This document shows, in pieces, positions 49,301 through 56,634 of a DNA stretch of 64,000 bases. The position numbers and the translations under genes are program-made. This DNA comes from Schaedlerella arabinosiphila. GTDB lineage: Bacteria; Bacillota; Clostridia; Lachnospirales; Lachnospiraceae. The stretch spans positions 5,015,302-5,079,301 of the forward strand of contig NZ_RHJS01000002.1 of the NCBI RefSeq assembly GCF_003885045.1, in the 5' to 3' direction. The notes beneath the pieces were generated by a model. The model did not search any database, was not told the origin of the DNA, and saw nothing but the letters and a program-made list of their open reading frames with translations. Position 1 is the first letter of the stretch. Every line of letters begins with the position of its first letter.

Positions 49301-49596
49301 GAAATGGAAACGGCAGCAGTGGAAATGGAAGTGGAAACGGCAGCAGTGGAAATGGAAGTGGAAGCGGCAGCAGCGGGAATGGAAGCGGAAGCAGTGGAAA
49401 TGGAAGTGGAAACAGCGGGAATGGAAGTGGAAACAGCGGCAACGGCAATGCGTCCAATACGCCCGCAGTTCCCGGTACGCAGATAAACAGTCCTGTGACA
49501 GGCGATACTTCCCCGATGATGTTCTATGTCCTGCTGGCGGCAGCGGCATTCAGCGTGATACTTGGACTGTATATTAGAAAGAAAACGAACAAATAG
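46393..49596 (+). CDS. Cell-surface transglutaminase-like protein with Big2 domain and sortase-like tail
   Basis: 1067-residue secreted protein. Signal peptide KVLVFFLVFGFIGG to about residue 35; acidic Glu/Asp/Ser-rich stretch to about 135; helical region; transglutaminase-like domain with Cys365 (GVCQGYTLAYA), His393 (MNHIWNY) and Asp408 (WYHADLTYDD); Big2-type Ig domain (SYSSSDPSVASIDPASGLV); a Gly/Ser/Asn tract; then SPVTG, a hydrophobic helix (FYVLLAAAAFSVILGLYI) and RKKTNK. SPVTG plus helix and basic tail matches a sortase signal variant. AGGAG with 9-nt spacing marks the start. Role may be cross-linking or peptidase activity at the wall. Confidence 0.85.
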   Translation: MTKWKKNAKKVLVFFLVFGFIGGMMDHLRVTASAAGTEGEQFPGTAAGVTEDETDKSECVCVLACTEEAKSADCSLCREDVSACKGRSPEDQTGKQPDENGGMESEDTKPEDTDSKNPESEDTESENLDSADQDKNESAGILADLEAARVEEMIKELPSLEELKAFDQEALKAAYEQIQNAFDAFESLDDSQKAMLPGAEEQLKELLEYFTTLIMPLSATDEDIERARDAMTEAMVNWESEIDLSGYNLTEEDMKKICPEVIEDNPDLFYVMDYIYFTEPGTGIVQNCKFTYSSEYDRSSVAEYMAAIDKAFSEVIENNMTDEQKATALHDYLVQHMVYDQNANNNLGIEKRNAYEALVNGIGVCQGYTLAYAALLNKAGIEVDYCKSKSMNHIWNYVKLNGNWYHADLTYDDATSASQTGETGHVKHDYFLLSDTAMSSKNHSWDANDITCADPSYDNSWHKTAPIKESAIYTVNGSSYYLKKETVVNNADICRGASLIKRDANGNETQVGSYDIENLGNGWPMFPMSFSRLSCSRGILYFNVGNAVYSFQPSVDAEPVKIYQYADQGGRIVTGLLAEGNRMTLEISSKAGAIEEKIVVSAEGGEEQKDFGFAEDAKAVTYGEPEFTMTAQGAAEGAAVSYSSSDPSVASIDPASGLVRILKAGSTVITATASAIGNNPEETSTCSLTVSPKALEWDTGALEAADRLDLIKDLKATLYGELRVKGILEKDAEEVLFDCPADKLSGVYETAAAGSQKVTLSWKSAQDEASLQGNGKENYTMPVALPEITGRISASQEFPMDPVDGNDFKIDVESSITQVPDSFQNKEHLNTPGKIEQGMKLKIREKDSGIAEKDIAVYDVELLVNINGAGWEKVTKDNFPSEGLTMTLPYPSGTGENTHDFMVTHMFTEDMNGFLAGDVEYPAADKTEKGITFKVNGLSPIALGWKAADNGSSDGSGDGEGEGSGGSGNGNGNGSSGNGSGNGSSGNGSGSGSSGNGSGSSGNGSGNSGNGSGNSGNGNASNTPAVPGTQINSPVTGDTSPMMFYVLLAAAAFSVILGLYIRKKTNK
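49255..49454 (+). repeat. Gly/Ser/Asn-coding simple repeat
   Basis: Tandem 6-, 9- and 12-bp units of GGAAATGGAAGT type encode GNGSGNGSSGNGS-like repeats, a flexible spacer before the wall anchor. The antisense open frames here are artefacts. Confidence 0.9.
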
Positions 49597-49664
49597 GAAA
49601 ATAGTTTTCCTTCTATTTGATGATGGTGTTGAGGCAGCAGAAGCGTTTTAAAAGAGAATGGAAG

Positions 49665-49700
49665 AAAAGCGGAGAGTGTGGAGGGCTCTCTGCTTTTTTT
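49665..49700 (+). terminator. Terminator after the surface-protein gene
   Basis: AAGCGGAGAG / CTCTCTGCTT stem (one wobble) with a 9-nt loop and a T-run. Confidence 0.8.
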
Positions 49701-49780
49701 ACTGGCCGGATGCTTTGCAGCAAAGTGCAAGGCACCGTGAACAGTAACCAGTTGCTTCTGTCTGAGACTGCAGAGATTTT

Positions 49781-50188
49781 CTATAAGCGCCCCTCCATCA
49801 GATCCTCCAATGTAATCCCATAGAAAAAATCATGGATCAGCGTATCATATTTTTTCCATAACGGCAAAGTGATGCAGTCCCCGCTTCTGGGGCAGGCTTC
49901 CGCCTCCGGCATAAGACAGGCAACCGGGGCGAGGGTACTCTCTGTCAGTTCTATAATTTCGCCCACGGTATATTCTCCGGGTAAGCGGGTCAGCCTGTAC
50001 CCGCCGCCCTTTCCGCAGAGTCCCTTCAAAATATTGCCCTTCACAAGGATTTTTAAAATGATTTCCAGGTATTTTTCGGAGATTTCCTGCCGCTTCGCGA
50101 TTTCCTTCAGCGGAATATACTCCTCTTCCTGGTGCTGCGCAAGATCAATCATGACCCTGAGCGCATAGCGTGCTTTTGTTGAGATCAT
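49781..50188 (-). CDS. Rrf2-family regulator of cysteine/iron-sulfur type
   Basis: 135-residue Rrf2 regulator. Winged helix with STKARYALRVMIDLAQ and the wing GGYRLTR. Three cysteines in CLMPEAEACPRSGDC match the spacing of iron-sulfur ligands in IscR, so it may sense Fe-S status; CymR, the other close relative, controls cysteine synthesis. It is divergent from cysK-metY with a dyad over the cysK promoter, so control of that unit is likely. AGGTATTTTTTT spacing before the ATG is loose. Confidence 0.88.
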   Translation of the reverse strand: MISTKARYALRVMIDLAQHQEEEYIPLKEIAKRQEISEKYLEIILKILVKGNILKGLCGKGGGYRLTRLPGEYTVGEIIELTESTLAPVACLMPEAEACPRSGDCITLPLWKKYDTLIHDFFYGITLEDLMEGRL

Positions 50189-50256
50189 AAAAAAATACCT
50201 CCAGCCTTTTTCTAATTATATGGTTAATTGGAAAAAATTTCAATAAAAATATATAA

Positions 50257-50290
50257 ACCTATTGACATAGTAGGTAAATGGTAGTAATAT
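50257..50290 (+). promoter_or_regulatory. cysK promoter with overlapping dyad
   Basis: TTGACA (50262-50267), 17 bp, TAATAT (50285-50290). ACCTA (50257-50261) / TAGGT (50271-50275) forms an inverted repeat over the -35 box, a good place for an Rrf2 repressor. Confidence 0.65.
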
Positions 50291-50396
50291 ACATTCGATG
50301 ATTGATAAAGTAGAAATGGAATGTATGCTTATCACTTCATTCTGGTAAAGTGACAGAGTATGAAGAAATCCTTCTGAACAGGAAAAGGAGAATAAA

Positions 50397-51326
50397 ATGG
50401 CAAAATATTACAAAGGTTCATTAGGGCTGATTGGACACACTCCGCTGGTAGAGATTGTGAATATTGAGAAGGAGCTAAGCCTGAAGGCATCTGTTCTGGT
50501 GAAGCTGGAATATTTGAACCCGGCAGGAAGCGTAAAGGACAGGATTGCGAAGGCAATGCTGGAGGATGCCGAGGATAGGGGACTCTTAAAAAAGGGTTCT
50601 GTGATTATTGAGCCTACGTCAGGAAATACGGGTATTGGTCTGGCTTCGATCGCGGCGGCAAAGGGTTATCGGATCATCCTCACCATGCCGGAGACCATGA
50701 GTGTAGAACGGAGAAATATTTTAAAGGCATATGGCGCGGAGGTTGTCTTGACGGAAGCAGCGAAGGGAATGAAGGGGGCGATTGAAAAGGCGGATGAGCT
50801 GGCGAAGGAGATTCCGAATAGCTTTATCCCCGGGCAGTTCGTCAATCCGGCAAACCCGGCAGTCCACAGGGCGGCGACAGGACCGGAGATCTGGGAGGAT
50901 ACGGATGGGAAGGTAGATATCTTTATCGCGGGTGTGGGCACCGGCGGTACGGTTACAGGAGTCGGCGAGTATTTGAAAGAACAGAACCCGGATGTAAGGG
51001 TCGTGGCGCTTGAACCGGCAGATTCTCCTGTATTGTCGGAAGGAAAAGCCGGAGCACATAAGATCCAGGGGATCGGAGCGGGATTTATACCGGACGTATT
51101 GAATACCTCAGTATACGACGAGGTATTCCAGGCGAAAAATGAAGATGCTTTTGCAGCGGCAAAGCTGCTTGCCAAAAAGGAAGGCATTCTGGTCGGGATT
51201 TCTTCTGGAGCCGCGCTGCACGGCGCGATCGAGCTGGCAAAGCGCCCGGAGAATGAAGGCAAACTGATCGTGGCATTATTGCCGGATTCCGGTGACAGAT
51301 ATTATTCAACGCCCTTGTTCTCATGA
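50397..51326 (+). CDS. cysK: Cysteine synthase A (O-acetylserine thiol-lyase)
   Basis: 309-residue PLP enzyme that makes cysteine from O-acetylserine and sulfide. PLP lysine K47 in NPAGSVKDRIA, substrate loop PTSGNTGIGLA, PLP phosphate loop GVGTGGTVTGVG. All catalytic motifs are intact. AAAGGAG precedes the ATG. First gene after the Rrf2-controlled promoter. Confidence 0.95.
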   Translation: MAKYYKGSLGLIGHTPLVEIVNIEKELSLKASVLVKLEYLNPAGSVKDRIAKAMLEDAEDRGLLKKGSVIIEPTSGNTGIGLASIAAAKGYRIILTMPETMSVERRNILKAYGAEVVLTEAAKGMKGAIEKADELAKEIPNSFIPGQFVNPANPAVHRAATGPEIWEDTDGKVDIFIAGVGTGGTVTGVGEYLKEQNPDVRVVALEPADSPVLSEGKAGAHKIQGIGAGFIPDVLNTSVYDEVFQAKNEDAFAAAKLLAKKEGILVGISSGAALHGAIELAKRPENEGKLIVALLPDSGDRYYSTPLFS

Positions 51327-51384
51327 CATTTTCGTGGCAGAATAAGAAGGCAGGACAAATAAAACATAGTGTGTAAAAAGGAAT

Positions 51385-51439
51385 CCAACTGTGCGGCTGC
51401 ATGCAGGTGAGCTGTCGGATTATCCAGCCGGTCAGTTGG
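51385..51439 (+). other. Structured cysK-metY spacer
   Basis: CCAACTG (51385-51391) / CAGTTGG (51433-51439) closes a region containing GGCTGCATGCAGG. No T-box or SAM-riboswitch motifs were found. It may affect metY translation or mRNA stability. Confidence 0.35.
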
Positions 51440-51476
51440 AAATGATTATCGAAATGGATGAAGGAGGACAATCAAG

Positions 51477-52781
51477 ATGGCAGATATTAAAGATTCTAAA
51501 AACTGGGGATTTGAGACAAGGCAGTTACATATCGGGCAGGAGCAGGCGGACCCGGTGACAGACGCCAGGGCGGTTCCAATCTATGCGACGACTTCCTACG
51601 TATTCCATGATTCACAGCACGCGGCAGACCGCTTCGGACTCCGTGACGCAGGGAATATTTATGGAAGGCTGACCAATCCGACCCAGGATATCTTTGAACA
51701 GCGCATCGCGTCCCTGGAGGGCGGCGTGGCAGCGCTTGCGGCGGCGTCGGGCGCGGCAGCGATCAGCTATACATTTCAGGCACTGGCAAAATCAGGGGAG
51801 CATATTGTGGCGTCCAAGACGATCTACGGAGGAACCTACAATCTGCTGGCGCATACGCTCCCGCTGACCAACGGTGTGACCACGACCTTTGTGGATCCGG
51901 AAGAGGAGGGTTCCTTTGAGGCGGCGATCCAGGAGAATACAAAAGCAATCTTTGTGGAAACGCTGGGGAATCCGAATTCCAACCTGGTTGATCTGGAAAA
52001 GCTGGCTCAGACCGCGCATAAGCACCAGATCCCGCTGGTCGTAGATTCTACATTCGCGACGCCGTACCTGATCCGCCCGATTGAGTATGGAGCTGATATT
52101 GTGATCCATTCCGCGACAAAATTTATCGGGGGCCATGGGACAGCAATTGGCGGCGTGATCATTGACAGCGGCAATTTTGACTGGAAGGCATCCGGCAGAT
52201 ATCCCTGGATTTCGGAAGCAAATCCAAGTTATCATGGGGTATCCTTCTCCGAAGCGGCGGGGGCGGCAGCCTTCGTGACCTATATCCGTGCGGTGCTCCT
52301 GCGGGATACCGGCGCCACCCTTTCCCCGTTCCATGCGTTTCTTTTCCTGCAGGGACTGGAGACATTGTCACTGCGTGTAGAGCGCCATGTGAGCAACGCG
52401 CTGAAGATTGTTGAGTACCTCGCAAACCATCCTCAGGTGGAGGCGGTGCATCATCCGTCGCTGGCAAGTGAGCCAAGCCACGATTTATATAAGAAGTATC
52501 TACCCAATGGGGGCGGCTCGATCTTTACGTTTGAGATCAAAGGCGATGCCAAGACAGCCCAGAAATTTATCGACAACCTTGCCATCTTCTCATTACTGGC
52601 AAATGTGGCGGACGTGAAGTCGCTGGTGATCCACCCGGCAACCACCACCCACAGCCAGAGCACGGAGGAGGAGCTTGTGGAACAGGGAATCCGGCCGAAT
52701 ACGATCAGGCTTTCCATCGGGATTGAAAAGGCAGAGGATCTGATCGCTGCGTTGGAGGCGGCGTTTGAAGCGGTGAAGTGA
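51477..52781 (+). CDS. O-acetylhomoserine aminocarboxypropyltransferase (MetY type)
   Basis: 434-residue PLP enzyme of the Cys/Met-metabolism family that makes homocysteine from O-acetylhomoserine and sulfide. Start WGFETRQLHIGQEQ; PLP lysine K215 in HSATKFIGGHGTAIGG; C-terminal VIHPATTTHSQ and IRLSIGIE are typical. AAGGAGGA precedes the ATG. With cysK it lets the cell use sulfide for both cysteine and methionine. Confidence 0.94.
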   Translation: MADIKDSKNWGFETRQLHIGQEQADPVTDARAVPIYATTSYVFHDSQHAADRFGLRDAGNIYGRLTNPTQDIFEQRIASLEGGVAALAAASGAAAISYTFQALAKSGEHIVASKTIYGGTYNLLAHTLPLTNGVTTTFVDPEEEGSFEAAIQENTKAIFVETLGNPNSNLVDLEKLAQTAHKHQIPLVVDSTFATPYLIRPIEYGADIVIHSATKFIGGHGTAIGGVIIDSGNFDWKASGRYPWISEANPSYHGVSFSEAAGAAAFVTYIRAVLLRDTGATLSPFHAFLFLQGLETLSLRVERHVSNALKIVEYLANHPQVEAVHHPSLASEPSHDLYKKYLPNGGGSIFTFEIKGDAKTAQKFIDNLAIFSLLANVADVKSLVIHPATTTHSQSTEEELVEQGIRPNTIRLSIGIEKAEDLIAALEAAFEAVK

Positions 52782-52802
52782 AATAGCAGAAGTATATGAC
52801 GA

Positions 52803-52834
52803 AAACGGAGAGCTTGGGCGCCCTCCGTTTTTTT
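52803..52834 (+). terminator. Terminator after metY
   Basis: AAACGGAG / CTCCGTTT stem, loop 12 nt, continuing T-run. Confidence 0.9.
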
Positions 52835-52902
52835 CTGCAAAAAAATGAATCTGTTGATTGGAACGTAGGGCTTCGCAGCCGGATGCCCTTGGGTATATTC
52901 AA

Positions 52903-52931
52903 TGAAACACTTTTCCACTCTCATTTGTCTA
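52903..52931 (+). promoter_or_regulatory. ECF-sigma-type promoter before the first solute-binding lipoprotein
   Basis: TGAAAC (52903-52908), 17 bp, TGTCTA (52926-52931). The -35, the following nCTTTT, the spacer length and TGTCTATC match the promoter of the ECF sigma gene at 56560 exactly. An ATG inside the -35 (52902) makes a false longer start for the lipoprotein gene. Confidence 0.75.
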
Positions 52932-52955
52932 TCTTATAGAAAAGGAGGTAGACAA

Positions 52956-55127
52956 ATGAGTAAAAAGATCACAAAGTTCATCTGTTTTCTGGTCACGGCG
53001 GTTATGCTGTGTTCCTGCTCCGCGAAAGGCGGGGATGATGTGGAAAAAGGAAAGGACCCTGCAAAATCCGGAGAAAAAACAGAAGCAGCTGCTGAGGGAC
53101 AGGCATCGTCCGGGAAGCTGTCCTGGCGGAAGACGGAGATTCAGATTCCTGAGGGCGCTGCATATATCAATTCGCTGAATTATCTGGCGGACGGAGCCAT
53201 TCGGATCAATTCGACAGATCAGGACGGCCAGAATGCGGCGGTGTGGGACAGCCGGGACAATGGGGGAACCTGGGAAAATGCGGATGCGGACATGAGCCTG
53301 ACCTCGGAATACGGTTATCATTATTCCGCGGAAGGGAACCTGTATATATTTGACAATGAAAGGCTGGCCATATCCGCAGGCGACGGTACGGAATCCCAAT
53401 CCATCCATGCGGGCGAGAAAGAGATGCTCTTTGATGCGGCGATGGCGGGCAACACATTGGCGGTACTGGTTTCTGATCAAAATAACCGGCTCCGTCTGGA
53501 TATCTACGATCTGGACACAATGTCCTGCAGGACGCTGGAGAACGGGGAACTTTCCCAGTACCTGAACTCACAGTCCGTAGGAGGTATTGCGCTGGACAGC
53601 TCGGGAGAAATCCTGTATCTGAAGATCGAAGAAATCAAAGGGATAAAGCTTGCACGGTATGACCTGAAACAGGATCAGCTTGAAAGCCTGGCAGACCAGG
53701 ATACAATGAACCGGCTGCTGAACCGGGAAGAAAAAAACGGACTGCCCAATCCGAGGGAAGAGGTTTTTCTCTCCTTTGCGGTAAATGACGCGGAGGACAG
53801 GATGGTTGTGTGCATGATGGACTTGGTGAGCAACCAGACAAAGCTTTATCTGTGCGAAAAGGGAACCTGGGAGGAGGAGAGGAAAACCGCTTCCGAGGGA
53901 GGTCTGCGGATCTACAGCTTAGATTTACGCGGAGGAACCTCGGTTCGCCAGGCGGCTGCACTGTTTCAGGAAATGCACCCGGAGCTGGAGGTCAGCTATG
54001 AGACAGGATATACCGGGGAAGACGGGGTGACCCTTTCGGATGCGATCAGGACGCTGAACACGGAGCTGATGGCTGGGGAAGGGCCGGATCTTTTGATATT
54101 GGACGGACTTCCTGCGGACAGCTATGCGGAAAAAGGGATTCTGGAGGATTTGACGGATATCGTGGAGCCGGAGAAGGAAAAGTATTTTTACAATATTATT
54201 TCCGCCTATAACGGCGGGGGAAAGATCTATAAGGTGCCGACCGCCTTCAGTGTGCCGGTGCTCCTGGGAGACGGGGAGATTTTGGCCGCAGAAAATATGG
54301 ATCAACTGATGGATGTATTTGAAAAGAAGGCAGACACCGGAATCCCCTTTATCACCCCGGAAAACTTTGCCGGGACGGCAGGCAGCCTCTTTATCACCTC
54401 TGATATTCTGCAGGAGACTGTGGACGAAGGAAAGCTGGCGGATTTTTATAAGGATCTGGAAAAGCTGGCCGCTCAGAGCATGACGGACGGGGAACGGCAG
54501 GAATTGGAGGAGTATAACCGGATGACCTATTGGGCAGAAAATTATCCCATATGTTCACAGCCGGAGCTGGAGTTATATTATGGAGAGGCCCAGGCCGGGG
54601 CAGACAAGCTTTCTATATATGAGGATTATATAAGGATTCTTGCCCTGCGCCGGGACAAAGGGCTGACATACCAGTACCTGAACAGGGAAAAAGGAAATTA
54701 CTTTATAGCGGAATCTGTGCTTGGAATCAACAGCGCCGGAAAAAATCCTGAAGCGGCCAGGCAGTTCCTGACATATTATCTGTCAGGTGAAGCCCAGAGA
54801 ACCGACCTTTTTTCAAGCTTTTCCGTCATCCGCAGTGTGATGGAAGGCAGGGATTATGACAAGTACATTTCAGAAAGCGGGGAGTCTACCGGATCAATAT
54901 CCAGAAAAGATACCCCGGATAAGATGATGTACCTCAATAAGATAAGGCCCGCGGAACTGCAGGAGCTGACCGCCTTTTTCGAGGGCTGCAGCCTGCCGGT
55001 CAGGGACGATTCGGTGGTGCTGCGAAAGGTGATGGAGCAGGCGGACGCCTGCCTGTTCGAAGGAAAAGATCCGGAGAGCGCGGCAAAAGAAGTGTGCAGC
55101 GAGGTGAATCTGTATTTGAGCGAATAG
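52956..55127 (+). CDS. Extracellular solute-binding lipoprotein with Asp-box-like N-terminal region (paralogue 1)
   Basis: 723-residue lipoprotein. Signal peptide with lipobox LCSC (Cys21). Residues about 60-320 look like beta-propeller repeats, with an Asp-box-like WDSRDNGGTWENAD. From about 330, RIYSLDLRGG..RQAAALFQEMHPELEV and TELMAGEGPDLLILDG are a family-1 (sugar-type) solute-binding domain. The start at 52956 is fixed by AGGAGG 7 nt upstream. No permease follows; the closest partners are the permeases at 60.9-62.6 kb. Close paralogue of the protein at 58726. Confidence 0.85.
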   Translation: MSKKITKFICFLVTAVMLCSCSAKGGDDVEKGKDPAKSGEKTEAAAEGQASSGKLSWRKTEIQIPEGAAYINSLNYLADGAIRINSTDQDGQNAAVWDSRDNGGTWENADADMSLTSEYGYHYSAEGNLYIFDNERLAISAGDGTESQSIHAGEKEMLFDAAMAGNTLAVLVSDQNNRLRLDIYDLDTMSCRTLENGELSQYLNSQSVGGIALDSSGEILYLKIEEIKGIKLARYDLKQDQLESLADQDTMNRLLNREEKNGLPNPREEVFLSFAVNDAEDRMVVCMMDLVSNQTKLYLCEKGTWEEERKTASEGGLRIYSLDLRGGTSVRQAAALFQEMHPELEVSYETGYTGEDGVTLSDAIRTLNTELMAGEGPDLLILDGLPADSYAEKGILEDLTDIVEPEKEKYFYNIISAYNGGGKIYKVPTAFSVPVLLGDGEILAAENMDQLMDVFEKKADTGIPFITPENFAGTAGSLFITSDILQETVDEGKLADFYKDLEKLAAQSMTDGERQELEEYNRMTYWAENYPICSQPELELYYGEAQAGADKLSIYEDYIRILALRRDKGLTYQYLNREKGNYFIAESVLGINSAGKNPEAARQFLTYYLSGEAQRTDLFSSFSVIRSVMEGRDYDKYISESGESTGSISRKDTPDKMMYLNKIRPAELQELTAFFEGCSLPVRDDSVVLRKVMEQADACLFEGKDPESAAKEVCSEVNLYLSE

Positions 55128-55201
55128 CGTTATAACCATTATGGAAAAAGGAGCGCCCTTTTTAGGCGGAAGCCCATAAGGAAGTATATCAAGTCTCCGG
55201 C

Positions 55202-55234
55202 AAAACCGGCGTGGCATAGGTCATGCCGGTTTTT
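55202..55234 (+). terminator. Terminator after paralogue 1
   Basis: AAAACCGGC / GCCGGTTTT with a 14-nt loop, then T. Confidence 0.8.
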
Positions 55235-55584
55235 CTGTGCCGCTGACTGGCTCCGGTTTGTGAATCAGCTCATTCACTGTGGAAGTATTCAGTTCCTGCA
55301 AATCAGAATATCTGTCTGCTAACTGGAGGAAACGCCCTACATCGGTAATCTGTCCGGCCTCGTTCTCAATGTAAATAAGCTGCATATAAGTCCGGGCGCA
55401 TGGATACAGCCTGCGACATAGTTTCTCCGCCAGGGGAATATCCGGCAGCATATACTTTGTCGCAATCCACCGGAAAATTATCAAGAAAACAATCTGTTAG
55501 TTCAATAGCTTGTCTAGCGAATGTTTCACCCCAATCGGCAAGCTGCACTGAAACAACAATCATATCTTTTGCGTTACTGTTCAC
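55221..55584 (-). pseudogene. Chimeric debris: alpha/beta-hydrolase piece joined to serine-recombinase tail
   Basis: On the minus strand the first part (55584 to about 55385) reads as an esterase fragment with nucleophile-elbow-like VYAAGYSPGGETMSQ (the residue between the glycines is Pro, not the usual Gly/Asn, after Ser) and MRPDLYAAYLH. In another frame, from about 55400 leftward, ENEAGQITDVGRFLQL and RYSDLQELNTSTVNELIHK resemble the DUF4368 tail of large serine recombinases. Both are incomplete and join out of frame. Assignments are from resemblance only. It is mobile-element wreckage between the two lipoprotein loci. Confidence 0.5.
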
Positions 55585-55760
55585 ACCCTCGCCGGGTGCT
55601 CACAGCAACTCTTTTGTTACATTGTCAAGTGGTGAATTCAATTATTAGGACAGGTTTTCTCAACTTCCTGAAATTAATTCAATATCTCAAAGGAATGATG
55701 TTATTCGGGATTTAGCAAAAATCCGGTATAGAATGATTTCAGCGGAAAGTTCCGCCTGAT

Positions 55761-55789
55761 TTGACAATTCCGTATAAATCTGCTAAGAT
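55761..55789 (+). promoter_or_regulatory. Promoter of the probable antitoxin RNA
   Basis: TTGACA (55761-55766), 17 bp, TAAGAT (55784-55789). Strong, and followed by no gene on this strand before the terminator. Confidence 0.7.
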
Positions 55790-55796
55790 ATATTTA

Positions 55797-55886
55797 CATA
55801 AAGGTACTGCCGATAGACGGCTAGTCCGAATTTAAGCAAACAAAAATAGTCGCCTTAGTTTTGCGGACTGGGGGCGGCTATTTTTG
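55797..55886 (+). ncRNA. Probable type I antitoxin RNA
   Basis: Predicted RNA of about 90 nt from the promoter above to the terminator at 55842-55885. It has a 5' hairpin GGTACTGCCG / CGGCTAGTCC (a single-U bulge on each side) and its 3' half is antisense to the end of the small membrane-peptide gene. End points are estimates. Confidence 0.5.
55842..55885. terminator. Bidirectional terminator shared by two convergent RNAs
   Basis: AAAAATAGTCGCC / GGCGGCTATTTTT, a strong stem with U-runs on both strands (one wobble). It overlaps the stop codon of the minus-strand peptide gene. Confidence 0.8.
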
Positions 55887-55982
55887 TGGTTTATTATTAT
55901 CCTTGCTTCCGATGGCGTATCCGAGACCGAAGCAGGTCAGGCATAAGCCAAGCACTGAAATCAATCCTTCAATCGTCAACAT
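55878..55982 (-). CDS. Small membrane peptide, probable type I toxin
   Basis: 34-codon gene: MLTIEGLISVLGLCLTCFG, then LGYAIGSKDNNKPQK. One hydrophobic helix (about residues 4-24) and a basic, polar tail, as in Fst/TxpA-type type I toxins and holin-like toxins. AAAGGAGG lies 9 nt before the ATG; just upstream are GC-rich hairpins CCTGCTTGCAGG and CGGAGGG / CCCTCCG that could mask the leader. Convergent RNA on the plus strand shares its terminator. Toxicity is inferred, not shown. Confidence 0.6.
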   Translation of the reverse strand: MLTIEGLISVLGLCLTCFGLGYAIGSKDNNKPQK

Positions 55983-56057
55983 CCACTCAGCCCTCCTTTC
56001 CCAGATTCCTGCAAGCAGGTTTCTATGTAATCGGAGGGTCACAGTCCCTCCGTAGAA

Positions 56058-56125
56058 GAACTAGCCGCCTACCGTTATGGCAGTACCCGTATGAATATTT
56101 TATCAGAAAATGTCGGACGCTACAA
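56058..56125 (-). promoter_or_regulatory. Promoter and leader hairpin of the small membrane peptide
   Basis: On the minus strand TTGTAG (56120-56125), 17 bp, TAAAAT (56097-56102). The leader then begins GGGTACTGCC...GGCGGCTAGTTC (56058-56088), close to the 5' end of the convergent RNA in the same sense. Confidence 0.55.
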
Positions 56126-56164
56126 GATGGTTTTCCGGCTTTTTTATTTTCCCACTTGCCAACC

Positions 56165-56337
56165 CGCCAAAACAGAGAAATCCGGCTGCTGATTGACCGG
56201 TACGTCAGCGAGCAGAACGCGCTGGGCTCCCGGTTTGGGATGTCGCCTACCTGTTGGGGTTTTCCGACTGCAAGGCCATGTTTTTGGGGAAATGCCTGCC
56301 GACAGAAGTAAAAGAAATGACCGCAGAACTTAACTGA
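56165..56337 (+). pseudogene. Frameshifted fragment of an unknown gene
   Basis: Plus strand: NREIRLLIDRYVSEQNALGS in one frame, then DVAYLLGFSDCKAMFLGKC and LPTEVKEMTAELN in another, to TGA at 56335. The two pieces look protein-like but the family is not recognised. Probably more mobile-element debris. Confidence 0.35.
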
Positions 56338-56347
56338 AAAAAGTGCC

Positions 56348-56390
56348 AGACAGGACGGAAAGGCTGCCATGCAGCCCTTCCGCCCTGTCT
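56348..56390. terminator. Large hairpin
   Basis: AGACAGG, CGGAA, GGCTGC pair with GCAGCC, TTCCG, CCTGTCT (18 pairs, two single mismatches, CAT loop), followed by CTTTCGTTT. Likely a terminator isolating the sigma operon. 56391-56559 holds no gene. Confidence 0.65.
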
Positions 56391-56559
56391 CTTTCGTTTA
56401 AATGAATATCCATGCCTCCAGATCCGCTTCTGTATAAGGTTCCTCCGGGACAATCTCATAAAGGTCTGCCGTTCAGACCATCCTCACATTTGTTGGGCTA
56501 CTGCTTTTACTGCGGCACTCCTTTTTCTATGCAAATTTTTCTGGAAAATTAATCTTTTT

Positions 56560-56588
56560 TGAAACGCTTTTGGCCCTCGGGTTGTCTA
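56560..56588 (+). promoter_or_regulatory. ECF-sigma-type promoter of the sigma operon
   Basis: TGAAAC (56560-56565), 17 bp, TGTCTA (56583-56588), 46 bp before the sigma start. TGAAAC -35 boxes are the hallmark of SigW/SigV-like ECF promoters. Same layout as the site at 52903, implying autoregulation. Confidence 0.75.
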
Positions 56589-56634
56589 TCATATATAATA
56601 GATAAAAAAGGTAAAAAAGAGGAAGGCAGAGAGA

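Noticed and set aside
49059..49549. Pro/Leu/Phe- and Cys/His/Phe-rich open frames antisense to the Gly/Ser/Asn tract
   Set aside because: They are the complement of a simple repeat and have no independent support.
51327..51476. Possible SAM riboswitch or T-box before metY
   Set aside because: The spacer is structured but lacks the conserved T-box sequence and the SAM-I core motifs, and it lies within the operon.
55886..56311. 141-codon plus-strand open frame
   Set aside because: Most of it is antisense to the small peptide gene and its leader; only its last part overlaps a protein-like fragment, which is itself frameshifted.
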